NCBI GenBank assembly: GCA_020916435.1
Contig: CM037094.1
Span: forward strand, 79,160,936-79,224,935
Direction of reading: 5' to 3'
Source: Oxytropis ochrocephala
Taxonomy: Eukaryota; Streptophyta; Magnoliopsida; Fabales; Fabaceae
Length of the DNA stretch: 64,000 nucleotides
The position numbers and the translations under genes are program-made. The notes under the pieces were generated by a model. It did no database searches and was not told where the DNA came from. It was given only the letters and a program-made list of their open reading frames with translations. Below, in pieces: positions 1 to 11,595 of the stretch (position 1 is its first letter; each line of letters starts with the position of its first letter).

Positions 1-1250
1 TTCGTCGCTGAAGCTCACGCTTATCAACATCAATTCCTTCAATTCATCTTCAATCGAAACTCACATTTCAGAGATCCCAATTTCTAGGTCGAAACTCACA
101 TTTTCGCACCGATACACTGCAATTTGACTTCGATTATTTCAATTGATCAATTGTCGTCTTCGAATTCACTCGCCATGGCCGCGAAAAGCTCTTCATCCAG
201 TAGCAACAACGTTGAAATTGAAAATTCACACAACAACAAGGGATAATATCAGAATGATATGCTCAATTCCTACTTCATGCATCCAAGCGATAATCCAAGT
301 ACTGTAATCATTTCTCCTCTTTTGAGTGGTAATAACTATCACACTTGGTCAAGAATAATGATGGTTGCATTGAGATCCAAATTAAAATTCATGTTCATCA
401 GTGGCACTTTACCAAGGCCACCTGATGAAGATCGAAACTCATTAGCTTGGGATCGATATAACACAATGATCATGTCATTGATAAATAGCTCAATAATTCC
501 TGAGATTTCTCAAAGTATATTGTGGATGGATACTCCTAATGAGGCGTGGAAAGATTTAAAAGATTGATTTTATCAGGGAGGTGTATTTTGCATCTCTGAT
601 GATATACAAGTAGAAATCTATACAACTAGGTTGGGTGATGGTTCAATTTCAACCTATTGCACGAATTTGAAGCAATTATGGTAAGAACTAGAGAATTTCC
701 AATCCTTCCCATGCCTTCTTGTAGTTGTGATCTTGATGACTGCACTTGTAATGCTGTGTTGAAATTCAAGCAATATAGACAAAATGATAAGGTGCTTAGA
801 TTCTTAAAAGGTCTAAATGAGCAATACTCCCCTGTGAGATCTCAGATTATGTTGATGGATCCTTTCCCAACCATTGGAAAAGTATATTCCATACTTATAC
901 AGTAAGAAAGACAAGTTGCCAGGTCCATAGATGAGCCAAAGGTTATAGCAGCAGTTGCACATCAAGGAAGAGGAAGAGACACACTAGGAAGAGAGGAACA
1001 TGGAGGAAGACTGTCTGCAGGAAGGGAAAGAGGAACAAAAGTATGCTCATATATATTGCGGCAAAATTGGCCACGTGATAGACACATGCTATAAAAAGCG
1101 TCCTACACCAGTGGTGAACAACTGTGCTGCAGAAAAGGACGATGATAATGCATCTGCAACATGTCACTGGAAAGAATGCACGAAATTCAGGTGGTCTAGG
1201 CTTTACACCAGAGTAAATGTCCTCTATTTTGTCTTATTTATATACTTACT
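1..1250 (+). pseudogene. Decayed Copia-type gag remnant
   Basis: The frame opens at the ATG at 175 and resumes as a Copia gag N-terminus (259-567), with the typical 'NNYHTWSRIM' segment and the 'SQSILWMDTPNEAWKDL' stretch. It continues after a frameshift near 690 (657-905), then in a third frame to a zinc-knuckle-like segment at 1048-1089. There the spacing C-x2-C-x4-H-x4-C is kept but the first Cys is His. Internal stops lie at 244, 565, 680 and 903, and each is explained by one C-to-T change (CAA to TAA or CGA to TGA). Gag would coat element RNA in cytoplasmic particles; this copy cannot. No LTR is visible to the left, so the element is cut by the window edge or truncated. It may belong with the integrase relic at 7911-8560, as both are plus-strand Copia; that link is inference. 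Confidence 0.8.
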
Positions 1251-1516
1251 TTTATATATAAAAGATATCGCCAGTTTCCTCTTGATTATGTTCCTCCGGT
1301 AACCATATCTTCCCCAATATTTCCCCTTCTTTGTCATTCAGTAGCGACTTCAACAAAGAATGCTAGTCCAGGCCTCCACACTTCTCATTTCTTCTGATTT
1401 TTTGGCCAATTTAGTTGGGAACCTACAAACCCTAAAATCCTAAATCTCATCCTTTTAAATTACAAAGTGAATGTTGGGGTTCTAAAAGTGTCACTCATCT
1501 TTGATTCTCCTTCATC
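1251..1516. other. No recognisable feature
   Basis: AT-rich sequence between the gag remnant and the Copia insertion. I see no coding similarity. It is continuous with 7101 onward if the Copia insertion is removed. Confidence 0.5.
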
Positions 1517-1521
1517 TTTAA

Positions 1522-2041
1522 TGTTGGGGAATTTCGAAAATTCAAGATGATACTTGGATAAATCTGAAGTTGTGTATAACACTTTCAGATTGAATCAAAT
1601 TTCGGGGTTCAACCAAAATCGTTCAATCGGATAAAATCAGAAGATTATGTTCAAGAGTCTCTTGTTTTGTGTATGGAGTAGTTTTATCTGACTTTCAGAA
1701 CCATCAATTGATCAATAATAGTGATGCCCCACGTTTTATGGCAGTTCACGACAGTTTTACACTTAAAACTGCCTTTCCTGCCAAATTGCGCTTCACTTGC
1801 GCCCTGTTTGCGCTTCACGCGCAACTGCGCTACCACAGCACATCCAAGTTGCGCTTAAGTGGCGCCCCGTTCGCGCTCCGCGCGCAGACTGGGCATGAAC
1901 AGCACTGCCAAACCGCGCTTAACTCGCGCTTCAAGCGTGCTCTGAGCGCAAACAGCATACAAATCACTTTATTACGTTAAAACAAGCGTGCACTCTTATT
2001 TTAACATAATAAGGAGATCAATTACACTAAAATGTCCAACA
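1522..2041 (-). repeat. Copia 3' LTR
   Basis: 520-bp LTR, starting TGTTGGGG and ending TGTCCAACA on the plus strand. In element orientation it is the downstream LTR, next to the polypurine tract. It contains an unusually GC-rich block (about 1795-1945) of repeated GCGCTT/CGCGC words inside AT-rich surroundings. Confidence 0.92.
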
Positions 2042-2056
2042 AACCTCCCCCATTTT
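2042..2056 (-). other. Polypurine tract of the Copia element
   Basis: Read on the minus strand, a purine run (GGGGGAGGTT) directly abuts the start of the 3' LTR. This is the expected primer site for plus-strand DNA synthesis. Confidence 0.8.
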
Positions 2057-2556
2057 AGCGTAATTACTGATCAAATCACCAAAGTCATAGCATACAACAA
2101 ACTACTGCATAAATGAAATATTGTGACGATTGAATTTTATCTTAGCTAATTACACGTTTCAAATATTCGAATATCAGGGTGTCACTAAGATTGAACCCTT
2201 TCTATTCATAATGAATACATGAAGGTAATCTGCACAATAGTTTAAAAATTACTCTTACTCGACACTAGTTTACTAGCTTTGTGTCCCTATCCTTCATAAG
2301 CATATCAAAGCCAAGTCCGACTTCTTCAAGCGGCTAAACTTCATGCTTATATAGGTAGTCCTTTTCTTTCTTGCACTGCAAATGCAATTTTTCAAAAGAA
2401 CCATTAAGAAGTTATACTTCAACCTCCTTAACTTACGTAACCAGAACACATACCTTTTGGGATTCTTTCGATGATGATGTGTTCCAATCTCCACATGTTA
2501 AGCTTTCCACATTGAATTCAAAGACCTAACGTCATATTAGATGGGAATTGGGTACC

Positions 2557-4075
2557 TTAACATAAGAGATTTGAGATGGACTTTAATCCTAATCCCACGG
2601 TAGACCTTTTCACGAGATCTCTACTTAACCCTTTGGTTAAATGATCGGCCAAATTATGTTGAGTTCTCACAAACTCCACCGATATCACACCATGCATGAT
2701 TAACTCCCGAACCATGTTGTGGTACAACACCCAAGTGTCTAGACTTCCCATTATACACTTGACTATATGCCTTAGCCAAAGTAGCGACTATCGCACTTTG
2801 ATAGACATGGGAGGTATAGGTTTGGGCCACAATGGAATCTCATAGATCGATTTCTTAGCCACTCGGCTTCTTTACCATTTCGCCGCTAAAGCTACAAATT
2901 CAGATTCCATTGTTGAATTTGTAATGCAAGTCTGTTTCTTGGATGCCCAAGAGATAGCACCTCCTCCAAGGAGGAATACCCAACCACTTGTGGATGAATA
3001 ATCTTCCATATTGGTTATCCGACTTGCATCCGAGTAACCTTCAATAATTGAAGGAAATCCGAAGATATGTCAAACCATAATTAATGGTTCCCTTTAAGTA
3101 CTTGAATACTCTGTTCATAGCTTGCCAATGATGAGAACTAGGATTACTTGTAAGCCTACTAAGTTTAGCAACAACATAAGCTATATCAGGCCTAGTACTA
3201 ATCATTGCATACATGAGGTGATCCTATCGCCCTTGAGTATTCAAGTTGAGACAACTGCTTTGTACCTTTATTAGGTAGTAGCTTCAAAGTTAGGATCAAT
3301 GGGAGTACTTAGGAGAACAATCTTTAAAATTAAATTTCTCCAATATCTTCTCAATATAATGTGATTGAGAGATGGAGATGCCATTGTTTCCACGTTTGAT
3401 CTTTATTCCTAAGATCACGTCCGCCTCCCCATATCTTTCATATCAAACTTAGAGGACAAAAATGCCTTAGTTTCATCAACTTGATCTTGGTGGCACCAAA
3501 GATCAACATGTAAATCTACATACAAACAAATGATAACTCCTTTGCCATGAGTATCAAACTTGTTTGTATAGACATTTATCCGCTTGGTTTAGAACAAAAC
3601 CACTAGACAAACACAACCTCATCAAATTTTTGATGCCATTGTTTAGGTGCTTGTTTTAAGCCATAAAGAGATTTCATCGGTTTACACACCTTATTTTCAT
3701 TTCTCGGCATAACAAACCCTTCAAAGTTGCTTCATGTATATCTCTTCATCCAATTCACCATTTAAGAATGCGGTTTTCACATCCATTTGGTGAATCACCA
3801 GATTGTGGATAGCAGCCAAGTGCTAACAATTGATCTAATAGTGGATATCCTAGCAACAGGAGCATATGTATCGAAAAAATCAATACCTCTCTTTTGCCTA
3901 AAGCCTTGGATCACCAATCGGCTTTGTACTTGTCTCTGATACCATCCACTTTCATCTTTCTCCTAAAGATCATCTTACATCCTAATGGCTTACATCCGGG
4001 AGGTAAGTCAACCAATTTCGGTATTATTTTGCAAGATGGAGTCCATCTCACTTTGGATTGCTTCTTTCCGAATCG
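2557..4075 (-). pseudogene. Copia reverse transcriptase and RNase H, heavily frameshifted
   Basis: Short stretches in alternating minus-strand frames match Copia reverse transcriptase ('FLNGELDEEIYMKQ', 'IEKILEKFNFKDCSP') and the end of RNase H ('VEFVRTQHNLADHLTKGLS', 2557-2751). No open frame of 60 codons exists between 2752 and 4076. At the catalytic site (about 3505-3525) the expected YVDD reads YVD and then shifts frame after a one-base change, so the active site is lost. By family this enzyme copies element RNA into DNA; here it cannot. Confidence 0.85.
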
Positions 4076-5700
4076 CTACATCCTCGAAGCCATTGCTTCA
4101 CTAAAAGTCTTTGGATCTTCCTCAACATTGAGGCAATATTGATATTGAAATTCAACATCATTCCTTGACCCTTCAACCAAATAGAGTTGAAAATCATCAC
4201 CAAATGACTTAGCCTTTCTTACTCTCGTACTCTTTCTTGTTTCTGTACTAGTTGAAGGTATATCCTCATTATTAACTGAGACTTTCAACATGGAATTCAT
4301 GTTCTTTAGCCTAGGTATAGATGTAAACCTTTGTTCATCAAATATTGCATCCCGTGACTCTATGACCGAGTTCACAGCAACAGAATCATTAGATTCTAGC
4401 ACATAGAATCTATATGCTTTAGAATGCTCAACATATCCAATAAATATGCAGTCTATACCTCTTTCACCTAAGGTTTTCCTTTTAGGTTCTGTAAGTCTGA
4501 CTACAGCCCTACATCCCCAAATCTTGAGATAACTCAAATTTGGTGTCTTTTTGTGCCAAAGTTCATATGGGGTAACCTTATTCCTTTTGTTAGGAATTCT
4601 GTTCAACAAGTAACAGTCACAACATAGCCTCGCCCCAAAATCCTTCACTTAGACCCGAATAGGATAACATAGAATTCACCATTTCTTTCAAGGTTCTATT
4701 CTTCCTTTCGGCTACACCACCATTCATTTGTGGTGTATAGGAGCTGTAGTTTGATGTATTATTCCGGTAGATTGAAAATAAATAGGATCATAATACTCAC
4801 CTCCCCTATCCGTACGAAGAGTTTTGATTAGCCCATTTTGATGAAGTTCTACCTCTTTCTTATAGATTTTAAATTTATCAAGAGCTTCATCTTTTGTAGT
4901 TAATAAATATACATAACAATACCTAGATGCATCATCAATAAAAGTAACAAGATATTTTTTATGACCTAATGATGGAGTAGCATGCAAATCACACAAATCA
5001 CTATGAATAAGGTCTAAGACTTTAGTCTCACTTTTAACATCCTTAAAAGGTTTCCTAGTGATCTTGGTCAACATGCAAGTTTTGCATTTTTCTATGTTCA
5101 TATCAAAAGGAGGAATCATACTTGTTTTTGACATATCTTTTAATCTTTTGTAATGAACATGTCCTAATCTAGCATGCCAAATTTCTGGTTTTGTCATATT
5201 AGTTATAGAACTACACGAGGCCATACAAACAGATTCAAGAACAAGAGGAACATCAATGTTTAATTTAAACATTCCATTACAATGATAACCAAATCCAACA
5301 AAAGAACCATGTCTTGACAAGATGTACTTGTCACTTTCAAGTACTTGCTTGAAACCACAATTATTTAAAACCATACTGCATAATAAGTTCTTACGAATAC
5401 GTGTACAAATAAGACATTATCCAAATACAAACTTTTCCTAAGTAAAAACTAAATTTACACAACCTATTCCTAGGATTGGTTCGATCGCAACATTGCCCAT
5501 CTTCACAATAGAGCCATCATCAATTGGTCTAAATTCCTTGAACCAACGACGATCTTTGCACACATGGCTTGTTGCTCCGAATCAAACCACCAAGCAACGT
5601 CATCATCCTCGCACATAGAATGCATCGGATATTAGTGATACATAATTTGAATTCGTGATTCGAATTAAAATTATTCACAACAATCGACCTTATTGCTTTT
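4076..5700 (-). pseudogene. Copia protease-integrase region
   Basis: 4724-5374 encodes the GAG-pre-integrase and integrase N-terminus: 'WHARLGHVHYKRLKD' and CKTC give the HHCC zinc finger, followed by catalytic Asp in 'LIHSDLCDLH' and 'TLRTDRGGEY'. The segment with the catalytic Glu ('GGVAERKNRTLKEM', near 4700) lies in another frame. 4076-4648 is the integrase C-terminal part and the linker to reverse transcriptase. Near 5575-5583 the protease motif, normally D-S-G-A, is broken by a one-base deletion just after D-S. At least three frames are needed to read the region. Confidence 0.88.
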
Positions 5701-6551
5701 CAGGATCATTCGATCCACTTGGACCAAACCTTGTTCTTTTCTTTGAACACCCTGATCCCTCTTTAGATGACCAGGTTTCCCACACTTCCAACATGACAAT
5801 TTTGTCTGTTTGTTTGGATCTTTGTCTTATTTCCTTGAAACTTTCGTTTCTTACCTTTACCTTTGTAATTTTGCTTAACTGTTCCACTTTCCTCTACCAT
5901 ATTAACGGAAGAGGAACCTGCTACATTTTTATCATTTACTTTGTCATTTTCCGAGCCTCGCCGACTCCTCAATCATGAAATGACTACCAAGTTGAACCAA
6001 AGTCAACTCTTCCTTCTTATGTTTCAAGGTATGCTTGAAATCTTTCCAAGAAGAAGGCAGTTTACCAATTATAGATGAAACTGCAATGGATTCATCCATT
6101 TTCAAATCATGTTGAGTAAACTGACCCAAATTCGCAGTAGTTCATTGTATTGTTCCATAACAGGCCTTGAATCAACCATTTTGTAATTAAAGAAATTACT
6201 AACCAAGAATTTGTTACTTGAGGCATCTTCTGCCATATATTTGGATTCAAGAGAATCCCATAATTCCTTAGCAGACTCAACATTTTGATAAATATCAAAG
6301 AGAGAGTCAGACATACCGTTCAGAATGTGTCCACGACAAATGTAATCGTCGTTCTCCCATTTCAGACGCTTCCTTGTTTGATCCAGAGTTTCTTCTTCTA
6401 GATACACCGGCATCGGTGTACTCAGCACATATACCACTTTCAATGTTGTCAAGAGAAAGTGCATCTTCTTCTGCCATCTTCTGAAATCCTGCCCTTCAAA
6501 CTTGTCCAATTTCACAAACTTGCTTGTCATCTTCGAACTTTCGTTCGTCAT
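5701..6551 (-). pseudogene. Copia gag
   Basis: The ATG is at 6551. The N-terminal 149 codons (6102-6551) are a typical Copia gag, including 'KLDKFEGQDFRRWQKKMHF' and 'SLFDIYQNVESAKELWDSL'. The frame breaks near 6110. Further pieces lie at 5944-6129 and 5763-5972. The zinc knuckle at about 5765-5810 reads WKCGKPGHLKRD and then loses its last Cys through a 2-base deletion. The start codon lies only about 28 bases from the LTR, which leaves no room for a primer-binding site. Confidence 0.88.
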
Positions 6552-6576
6552 TTCGAAAAATTTGATTCAATCTTTT

Positions 6577-7095
6577 TTTGGGGAATTTCGAAAATTCAAG
6601 ATGATACTTGGATAAATCTGAAGTTGTGTATAACACTTTCAGATTGAATCAAATTTCGGGGTTCAACCAAAATCGTTCAATCGGATAAAATCAGAAGATT
6701 ATGTTCAAGAGTCTCTTGTTTTGTGTATGGAGTAGTTTTATCTGACTTTCAGAACCATCAATTGATCAATAATAGTGATGCCCCACGTTTTATGGCAGTT
6801 CACGACAGTTTTACACTTAAAACTGCCTTTCCTGCCAAATCGCGCTTCACTTGCGCCCCGTTTGCGCTTCACGCGCAACTGCGCTACCGCAGCACATCCA
6901 AGTTGCGCTTAAGTGGCGCCCCGTTCGCTCTCCGCGCGCAGACTGGGCATGAACAGCACTGCCAAACCGCGCTTAACTCGCGCTTCAAGCGTGCTCTGAG
7001 CGCAAACAGCATACAAATCACTTTATTACGTTAAAACAAGCGTGTACTCTTATTTTAACATAATAAGGAGATCAATTACACTAAAATGTCCAACA
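6577..7095 (-). repeat. Copia 5' LTR
   Basis: 519-bp partner of the 1522-2041 LTR, differing at about five positions. Its inner end (6571-6580) is a T-run instead of TGTTGGGG, and no TGGTATCAGAG-like primer-binding site follows. A small deletion has removed the LTR/PBS junction. Confidence 0.92.
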
Positions 7096-7100
7096 TTTAA

Positions 7101-7910
7101 TGCCCTCGTGAGAGAAATTTGTTGGAAAATAGTAGAGAAGAAATGCAATCATTTGAAGTCGAACACAAGTTGATATCCATTTTGCATCTCATTAACGTCT
7201 TCTCCCAAGGAAGACCTTATGAGTTATGCCTCAAACGACATTCTCATTACACCATTTTGTTTTCCTTTAAATTTAATAATAATGGTTGCTTTTTAATAAG
7301 CCAATGATGCAAATATTTTTTTCAGTTAAATGTCTGTTGATTCGATATTGGATTTTTGGGATTATTCAGTAACCCTTTGTTTAATAGCACATGTTAATGC
7401 TTCTGATATGTATGAAGTGAGTGGTGGTGCATTATTTGTTTTGGACTGATCTTTAGCAATAATGCTTCCGATATGTTAGAAGCCTTTCTTGGTTCAGAAA
7501 AAGATGGTGGCGCTGAAGATGAGCTAGGTGAAGGAGGTGAGACATTGAAGGTGGAAGAAGAGAGCAAGGAAGAAGAGGAACTGGGTGTTTGTTTTTTGAT
7601 TTTAGTTTTTAACTTTTTTAGTTTCAGCTTTTGTGGAATTAAGAAAATGACATGGAAACAAGTAATGACCGTCAACACATTAAAAATTGGCACATAAACA
7701 ATACCACGTCAGCTCTATGGGTGGAAATTAAGGGTAGGGACTAAAAGTGCAAACGGAAAATAATGTAGGGACTAAAAGTGCCCAAACAATTTTAGAGGAA
7801 CTAAAATCAAAATTTTCAATATTTATAGAGACCAAAAACATATTTAACCCTAATTAATATAATACCAACAAAATTTCTAGGACAAAAATCGTCATTTCCA
7901 ATTCTTTTTA
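7101..7910. other. Non-genic repeat-rich sequence
   Basis: No convincing gene. 7735-7850 carries repeated 'GGGACTAAAAGTGC' words and ends in a stretch like 'ATATTTAACCCTAATTAA'. I associate that layout with legume inverted-repeat transposon ends, but the matching opposite end was not found. A purine-rich stretch at 7500-7590 makes chance ORFs on both strands. Confidence 0.4.
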
Positions 7911-8560
7911 ATTGCTTGCTTGATCTAAATTCTCTTAAAATCTTTGGTTCTCTATGCTATGCAAACACATTGAAAGCAAATAGAAAGCTAGACTCAAAGA
8001 TCTAGAAAATACATATATACCTAGGTTATAAAGTAGGAGTTAAAGGATATTTATTATTTGATCTCAAATCAAGGGAAATTTTTCTTTCAAGAGACATAGA
8101 GTTATTTGAACATATATTTCCTTATTCATTAGTAACATTTGAAGGATACATACCTCAATACAAAGATCTCGCACCAACACATAACATTGGCACTTCACTT
8201 CCCTATTTTGACAACTTTCGTAACAAAAGTTCAGACATACATACACACTAACACACCCTACAAATAAAGAGACACATGACACTTCACAAACACAACCACG
8301 ATTACGTAACCAATCTGAACGCAAGCAACCAATTGACACCACAAATGTAGATGTGAGAAGACCTTCCAGACCAAGAAAAATGCCCACATATACCTCCAAG
8401 ACTATCAATGTACATTAGCAAACAATGCAGTTCACAACTCAGACTCATCTGCTCTAAAAACCTCATCAGCAAGTAGTAAGTATCCTACTTCTAATGTTGT
8501 ATCATATGACAATCTTTCTCATGCACACATGAACTATATTCGTTGCAGGATGGGCGACAA
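7911..8560 (+). pseudogene. Copia integrase C-terminus and linker relic
   Basis: One frame reads 'SLKIFGSLCYANTLKANRK', a stop near 7995, then 'GVKGYLLFDLKSREIFLSRD'. This is the conserved C-terminal part of Copia integrase. After two frameshifts the linker ahead of reverse transcriptase follows ('RRPSRPRKMPTY', then 'LQDYQCTLANNAVHN' and 'VVSYDNLSHAHMNYI', ending near 8545). Reverse transcriptase itself is absent. It may be the other end of the element whose gag lies at 1-1250. Confidence 0.75.
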
Positions 8561-8565
8561 GTACT

Positions 8566-8986
8566 TGTTGTATTAGCACGCTCTAGCAGAGAACCACATA
8601 CCATTGTTGTTAGGTGGAGTAGTGAGAAAATGTCGGAACACACTGAGAGAGGCGACCACAAGGAGATTTACTCGGCCCAAGGGTTAGGATCCAAGAGGGG
8701 GTATTATATAAAGGAAGGGCATTGGAGAGTTCTGCAAATCCACCGAGTTTCCCTAACTATACCCTATTTGTCTCTATGGATATCGAGGGCACTCATATCC
8801 GATCACCCAGAGTTAGATGGATCCACATGTACCGACGGGATAATTGATAGTTTGAGTATTACGATAGACAGTTAGAGAGTTAATAGGGAGTCGAGTTTGA
8901 TGAGTTGCGTGGTCACCCCCCTGATTTGAGGTGTGCGTTGTTGAGTTTGGATTTCTCTCGTGTCGTTGTTGATTGATTTTGGTTGG
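8566..8986. other. Unidentified sequence split by a CACTA element
   Basis: Continues across the CACTA insertion into 10814-11138. It contains a moderately GC-rich block and one 110-codon plus-strand ORF (8543-8875) that I do not recognise. It may be retroelement leader or LTR sequence; no boundaries are seen. Confidence 0.35.
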
Positions 8987-8989
8987 ATT

Positions 8990-10810
8990 CACTATAAAAA
9001 ACATTGGGTTTAGCGAGGGAAATATCGGTCGCTAATTACCTCATCGTTAATGGCAATTAGCGAGAGAAAGAGTGTTCCGTCGCTAAATCCCTCGCTAATT
9101 AGCGAGGGACACATATTCCGTCGCTAACTGCCATGACTGCACGTCCCATGCATGACTGCCACGTGTATGCACGTCCCTCGCTAATTCCCTCACTAACTCC
9201 CTCGCTAAAGTCCAATTTTTTTTTAAAACTTGCTATTAACCCTGCTTATTATAATTTATTAATAAATAATAAAATTTCAAATACCTAAATCAATATAAAT
9301 CAAACATTTCTAAAATGTTCCGTCAGAATAAAATACTAAAATGTCAGAATCCGAATCAACACAACGTAAAATCAAATGTCAGTACAACACAAAATACTGA
9401 AATGTCATAACAAAATACTCAAATACTCAAATGTAAGAGTAATAATACAAACAATACTAAAAGGACCCGTCATCAGACTCCTCAGACTCCTCTAAAATTC
9501 GATACTCAGAAGAGTCAACTCCCCAAGTTGTTGCGCAGGCTGAGACATACTCTCCTTAGACTGAACAAGCTCCATCACACTCTTCATGTCATTCTCCATC
9601 TTTTGTTGCCACTCCTGCTTTTGCATCTCCATCATTTGCTGCCACTCCTGCTTTTGCATCTCACTCTCTCGCAGCTTCTCCTACGTAGCATGCAACTCCT
9701 CCTCCATCTTCCTAAACCGTCTCTCTCCGAATCTGATTGAGTAGGAAATGATCTTCGTCTTCTAGGAGCTCTGCTGGGTCCAACACCAGACGGGGTCATT
9801 AATGGAGCCAAGGGCCTTGTACCATACAGGCGACCCTTGTTCCAACCCGCTACTTTCTCCCAGTGTGCATTCGACAGAGCTATCAACTCAGGAGTAAGTT
9901 CACCAGGTGATTCAGAGTTCCAGGTCCCCTGAGTCGCCGGACCCATCTCCTGAGTATGTGCCTCATGTTTTGTATAACCACAAAACATAGCATAATTAGT
10001 GCTCCATTCATTTTAACAAAGCAACATATGCATATATAATACAAATCAAGTTGTGTATTTACCTGAGTAACCCTCGCGCGCTCCTCAACATATTGACCTT
10101 GAGTACCCTTCTTTACATGGGTGGCCATGCGTACTCGATGCTTGATGATAGGGTGTCCCAACTTCTTACTGTCAGAAATGAAACACATTTTCAACACTTG
10201 CTAACTAATTAACTAATGTAAAAAACACACAGATATTTAAAATAATTTACCAATCGAATAGCATGCTGAGCCTGGCTTATGGACCCAACACAATTAAGCG
10301 AGCCACCCTTTTCTGAGTTTCTATTCTGTTTCGCCTTTTCAGAACTACGCTTGAAGTTCTCTGTTTCCCAAAGTGCCTTGAAGGCATTCCAAACATTTTC
10401 ACCCATGTAAGGAAGCCTCAAATTTGCACGCCTCAACTTATACAACATATCCAACAATTGCATACCGAACCTCAGAAAAAAACATCTTCGAACTTCCTCA
10501 GCATGCTCTTCATACCATGTCACTTTGTTTTGTATTAAGCATAATGAAACTATGTATTAGTAATAATATTAAACATTACCAAACATTAAATTAAAACTAA
10601 CAGTTCGTTGCTAATTGCTTTGAAATTCGTGCAACACAGTTTGAAATTGGCGCCTGACAGTCCGTCACTAATGGCCTTATTTTCGTTGCTAATTGTCAAG
10701 TTTGCGAGGGGCCCTTTTCCCTAGCTAATTCTGTCGCTAATTTCTAGTTTTGCGAGGGACTTATGTTTCTCTCACTATGTCCCTCGCTAACTGCCCCTTT
10801 TTTTGTAGTG
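8990..10810. mobile_element. CACTA (En/Spm, CMC) element with 3-bp target duplication
   Basis: The left end starts CACTATAAAAAACATTGGG at 8990; the right end finishes TTTTTTTGTAGTG at 10810. ATT occurs immediately outside both ends (8987-8989 and 10811-10813), the 3-bp duplication expected of CACTA elements. Sub-terminal words TAGCGAGGGA and complements recur at both ends (9010-9210 and 10610-10790), as expected for transposase-binding repeats. At 1821 bp, with no DDE transposase gene, it is non-autonomous. Confidence 0.92.
9540..10523 (-). pseudogene. Transposase_24-type (Ptta/En/Spm) gene inside the CACTA element
   Basis: Minus-strand pieces read in order: 'RLPYMGENVWNAFKALWET' and 'SEKGGSLNC' (10251-10523), 'LGHPIIKHRVRMATHVKKG' and 'YVEERARVTQ' (10063-10200), and 'AHTQEMGPATQGTWNSE' (9640-9985). 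This is the plant Ptta/En/Spm accessory family seen in CACTA elements. The breaks fit introns, with donor GT at 10249-10250 and donor GT at 10061-10062. The first intron acceptor is uncertain (10201 or 10169). The C-terminus has a frameshift near 9725 and an in-frame TAG near 9685, followed by a repeated 'MQKQEWQQMME' coiled-coil-like tail. It would bind element or accessory DNA; it is probably non-functional. Confidence 0.8.
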
Positions 10811-10813
10811 ATT

Positions 10814-11138
10814 GTTTGTTGTTGTAAGACTTATATGGTTGTCGGTGTGCTAATTGACTAAGTTGTTATATCCATTTATTATGCATATGTTGCATGAGCG
10901 TTTACCTCTTTTGTATGACTATCTGATATATATGTTGTGTGTGTGTGTGGAACACTCATTGCGAATTTTTTCTTAGTCTTTTAATTTCACATTTTTACGG
11001 TTAACCAGTGGAGACTGTTGAAGATGCATTAGTAATGGTTGGCATATGCGTAATTTGAGATGTATTCGTATCTAATGTTCTAATCATGTAAAGCTAATTT
11101 GTATTGAAAGGTTAATTTTGTGGTTGTATTTGTAAGTA
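10814..11138. other. Right half of the CACTA target sequence
   Basis: Continuation of 8566-8986, with a short TG run near 10934-10949. No gene recognised. Confidence 0.35.
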
Positions 11139-11522
11139 TGTAGGAGCAGAGGCGGATCTTCCTATGGGTTGGGCAGGACCACGGCCCACCCTAAAAATGC
11201 ATGTGAAATTACAATAGTACCCATATTTAAAAAAAAAAAAACAACGACTTAATAGATAGATAAAATGTTTGCGCATTTGATATTGTTAATATCACACGGC
11301 GCAGTGGCAAAGGCTTGGGTCATTTTGCAAAAGGTTCTGTTGTTGGGTCTTTTTTGTTTTTATTAAATAACACCTTAGTCATCCTCAAAGTTCAATATTT
11401 TTTTGAAGCAGTCCTCAAGGTATCTTGAGTCCTTACGGCTGGAACTTATTAAAGTTACCAATAGGCTATAGTTTTACAATTAATAAATTCTTTTTTTTAA
11501 GCAATAGTTAGTAAATTCTTAG

Positions 11523-11527
<5 letters not shown>

Positions 11528-11595
<68 letters not shown>
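11528..11595. repeat. AT dinucleotide microsatellite
   Basis: About 33 uninterrupted TA units within the outer hAT element. Confidence 0.95.

Larger units (their letters stand above)
1522..7095 (-). mobile_element. Complete but defective Ty1/Copia LTR retrotransposon
   Basis: Two ~520-bp direct repeats (1522-2041 and 6577-7095) flank a minus-strand gag-pol. The insertion is bounded by the 5-bp duplication TTTAA at 1517-1521 and 7096-7100. The outer ends read TG...CA. A polypurine tract follows the internal domain at 2042-2056. Domain order read on the minus strand is gag, protease, integrase, reverse transcriptase, RNase H, which is the Copia order. The two LTRs differ by about five substitutions plus a damaged inner end of the right copy, so the insertion looks recent. 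The coding region nevertheless has many frameshifts and the primer-binding site is missing. Confidence 0.93.

Noticed and set aside
943..1167. Minus-strand 74-codon ORF
   Set aside because: Antisense shadow of the Copia zinc-knuckle region; no independent support.
1669..1980. 103-codon ORF in the LTR, repeated at 6723-7034
   Set aside because: Two copies exist only because the LTR is duplicated; base-composition-driven ORF with no family resemblance.
7394..7697. Overlapping Ser-rich and Glu-rich ORFs on opposite strands
   Set aside because: A single purine-rich tract gives both; no conserved domain.
8543..8875. 110-codon plus-strand ORF upstream of the CACTA element
   Set aside because: No family recognised, no splice or promoter context, and it overlaps the end of a Copia relic.
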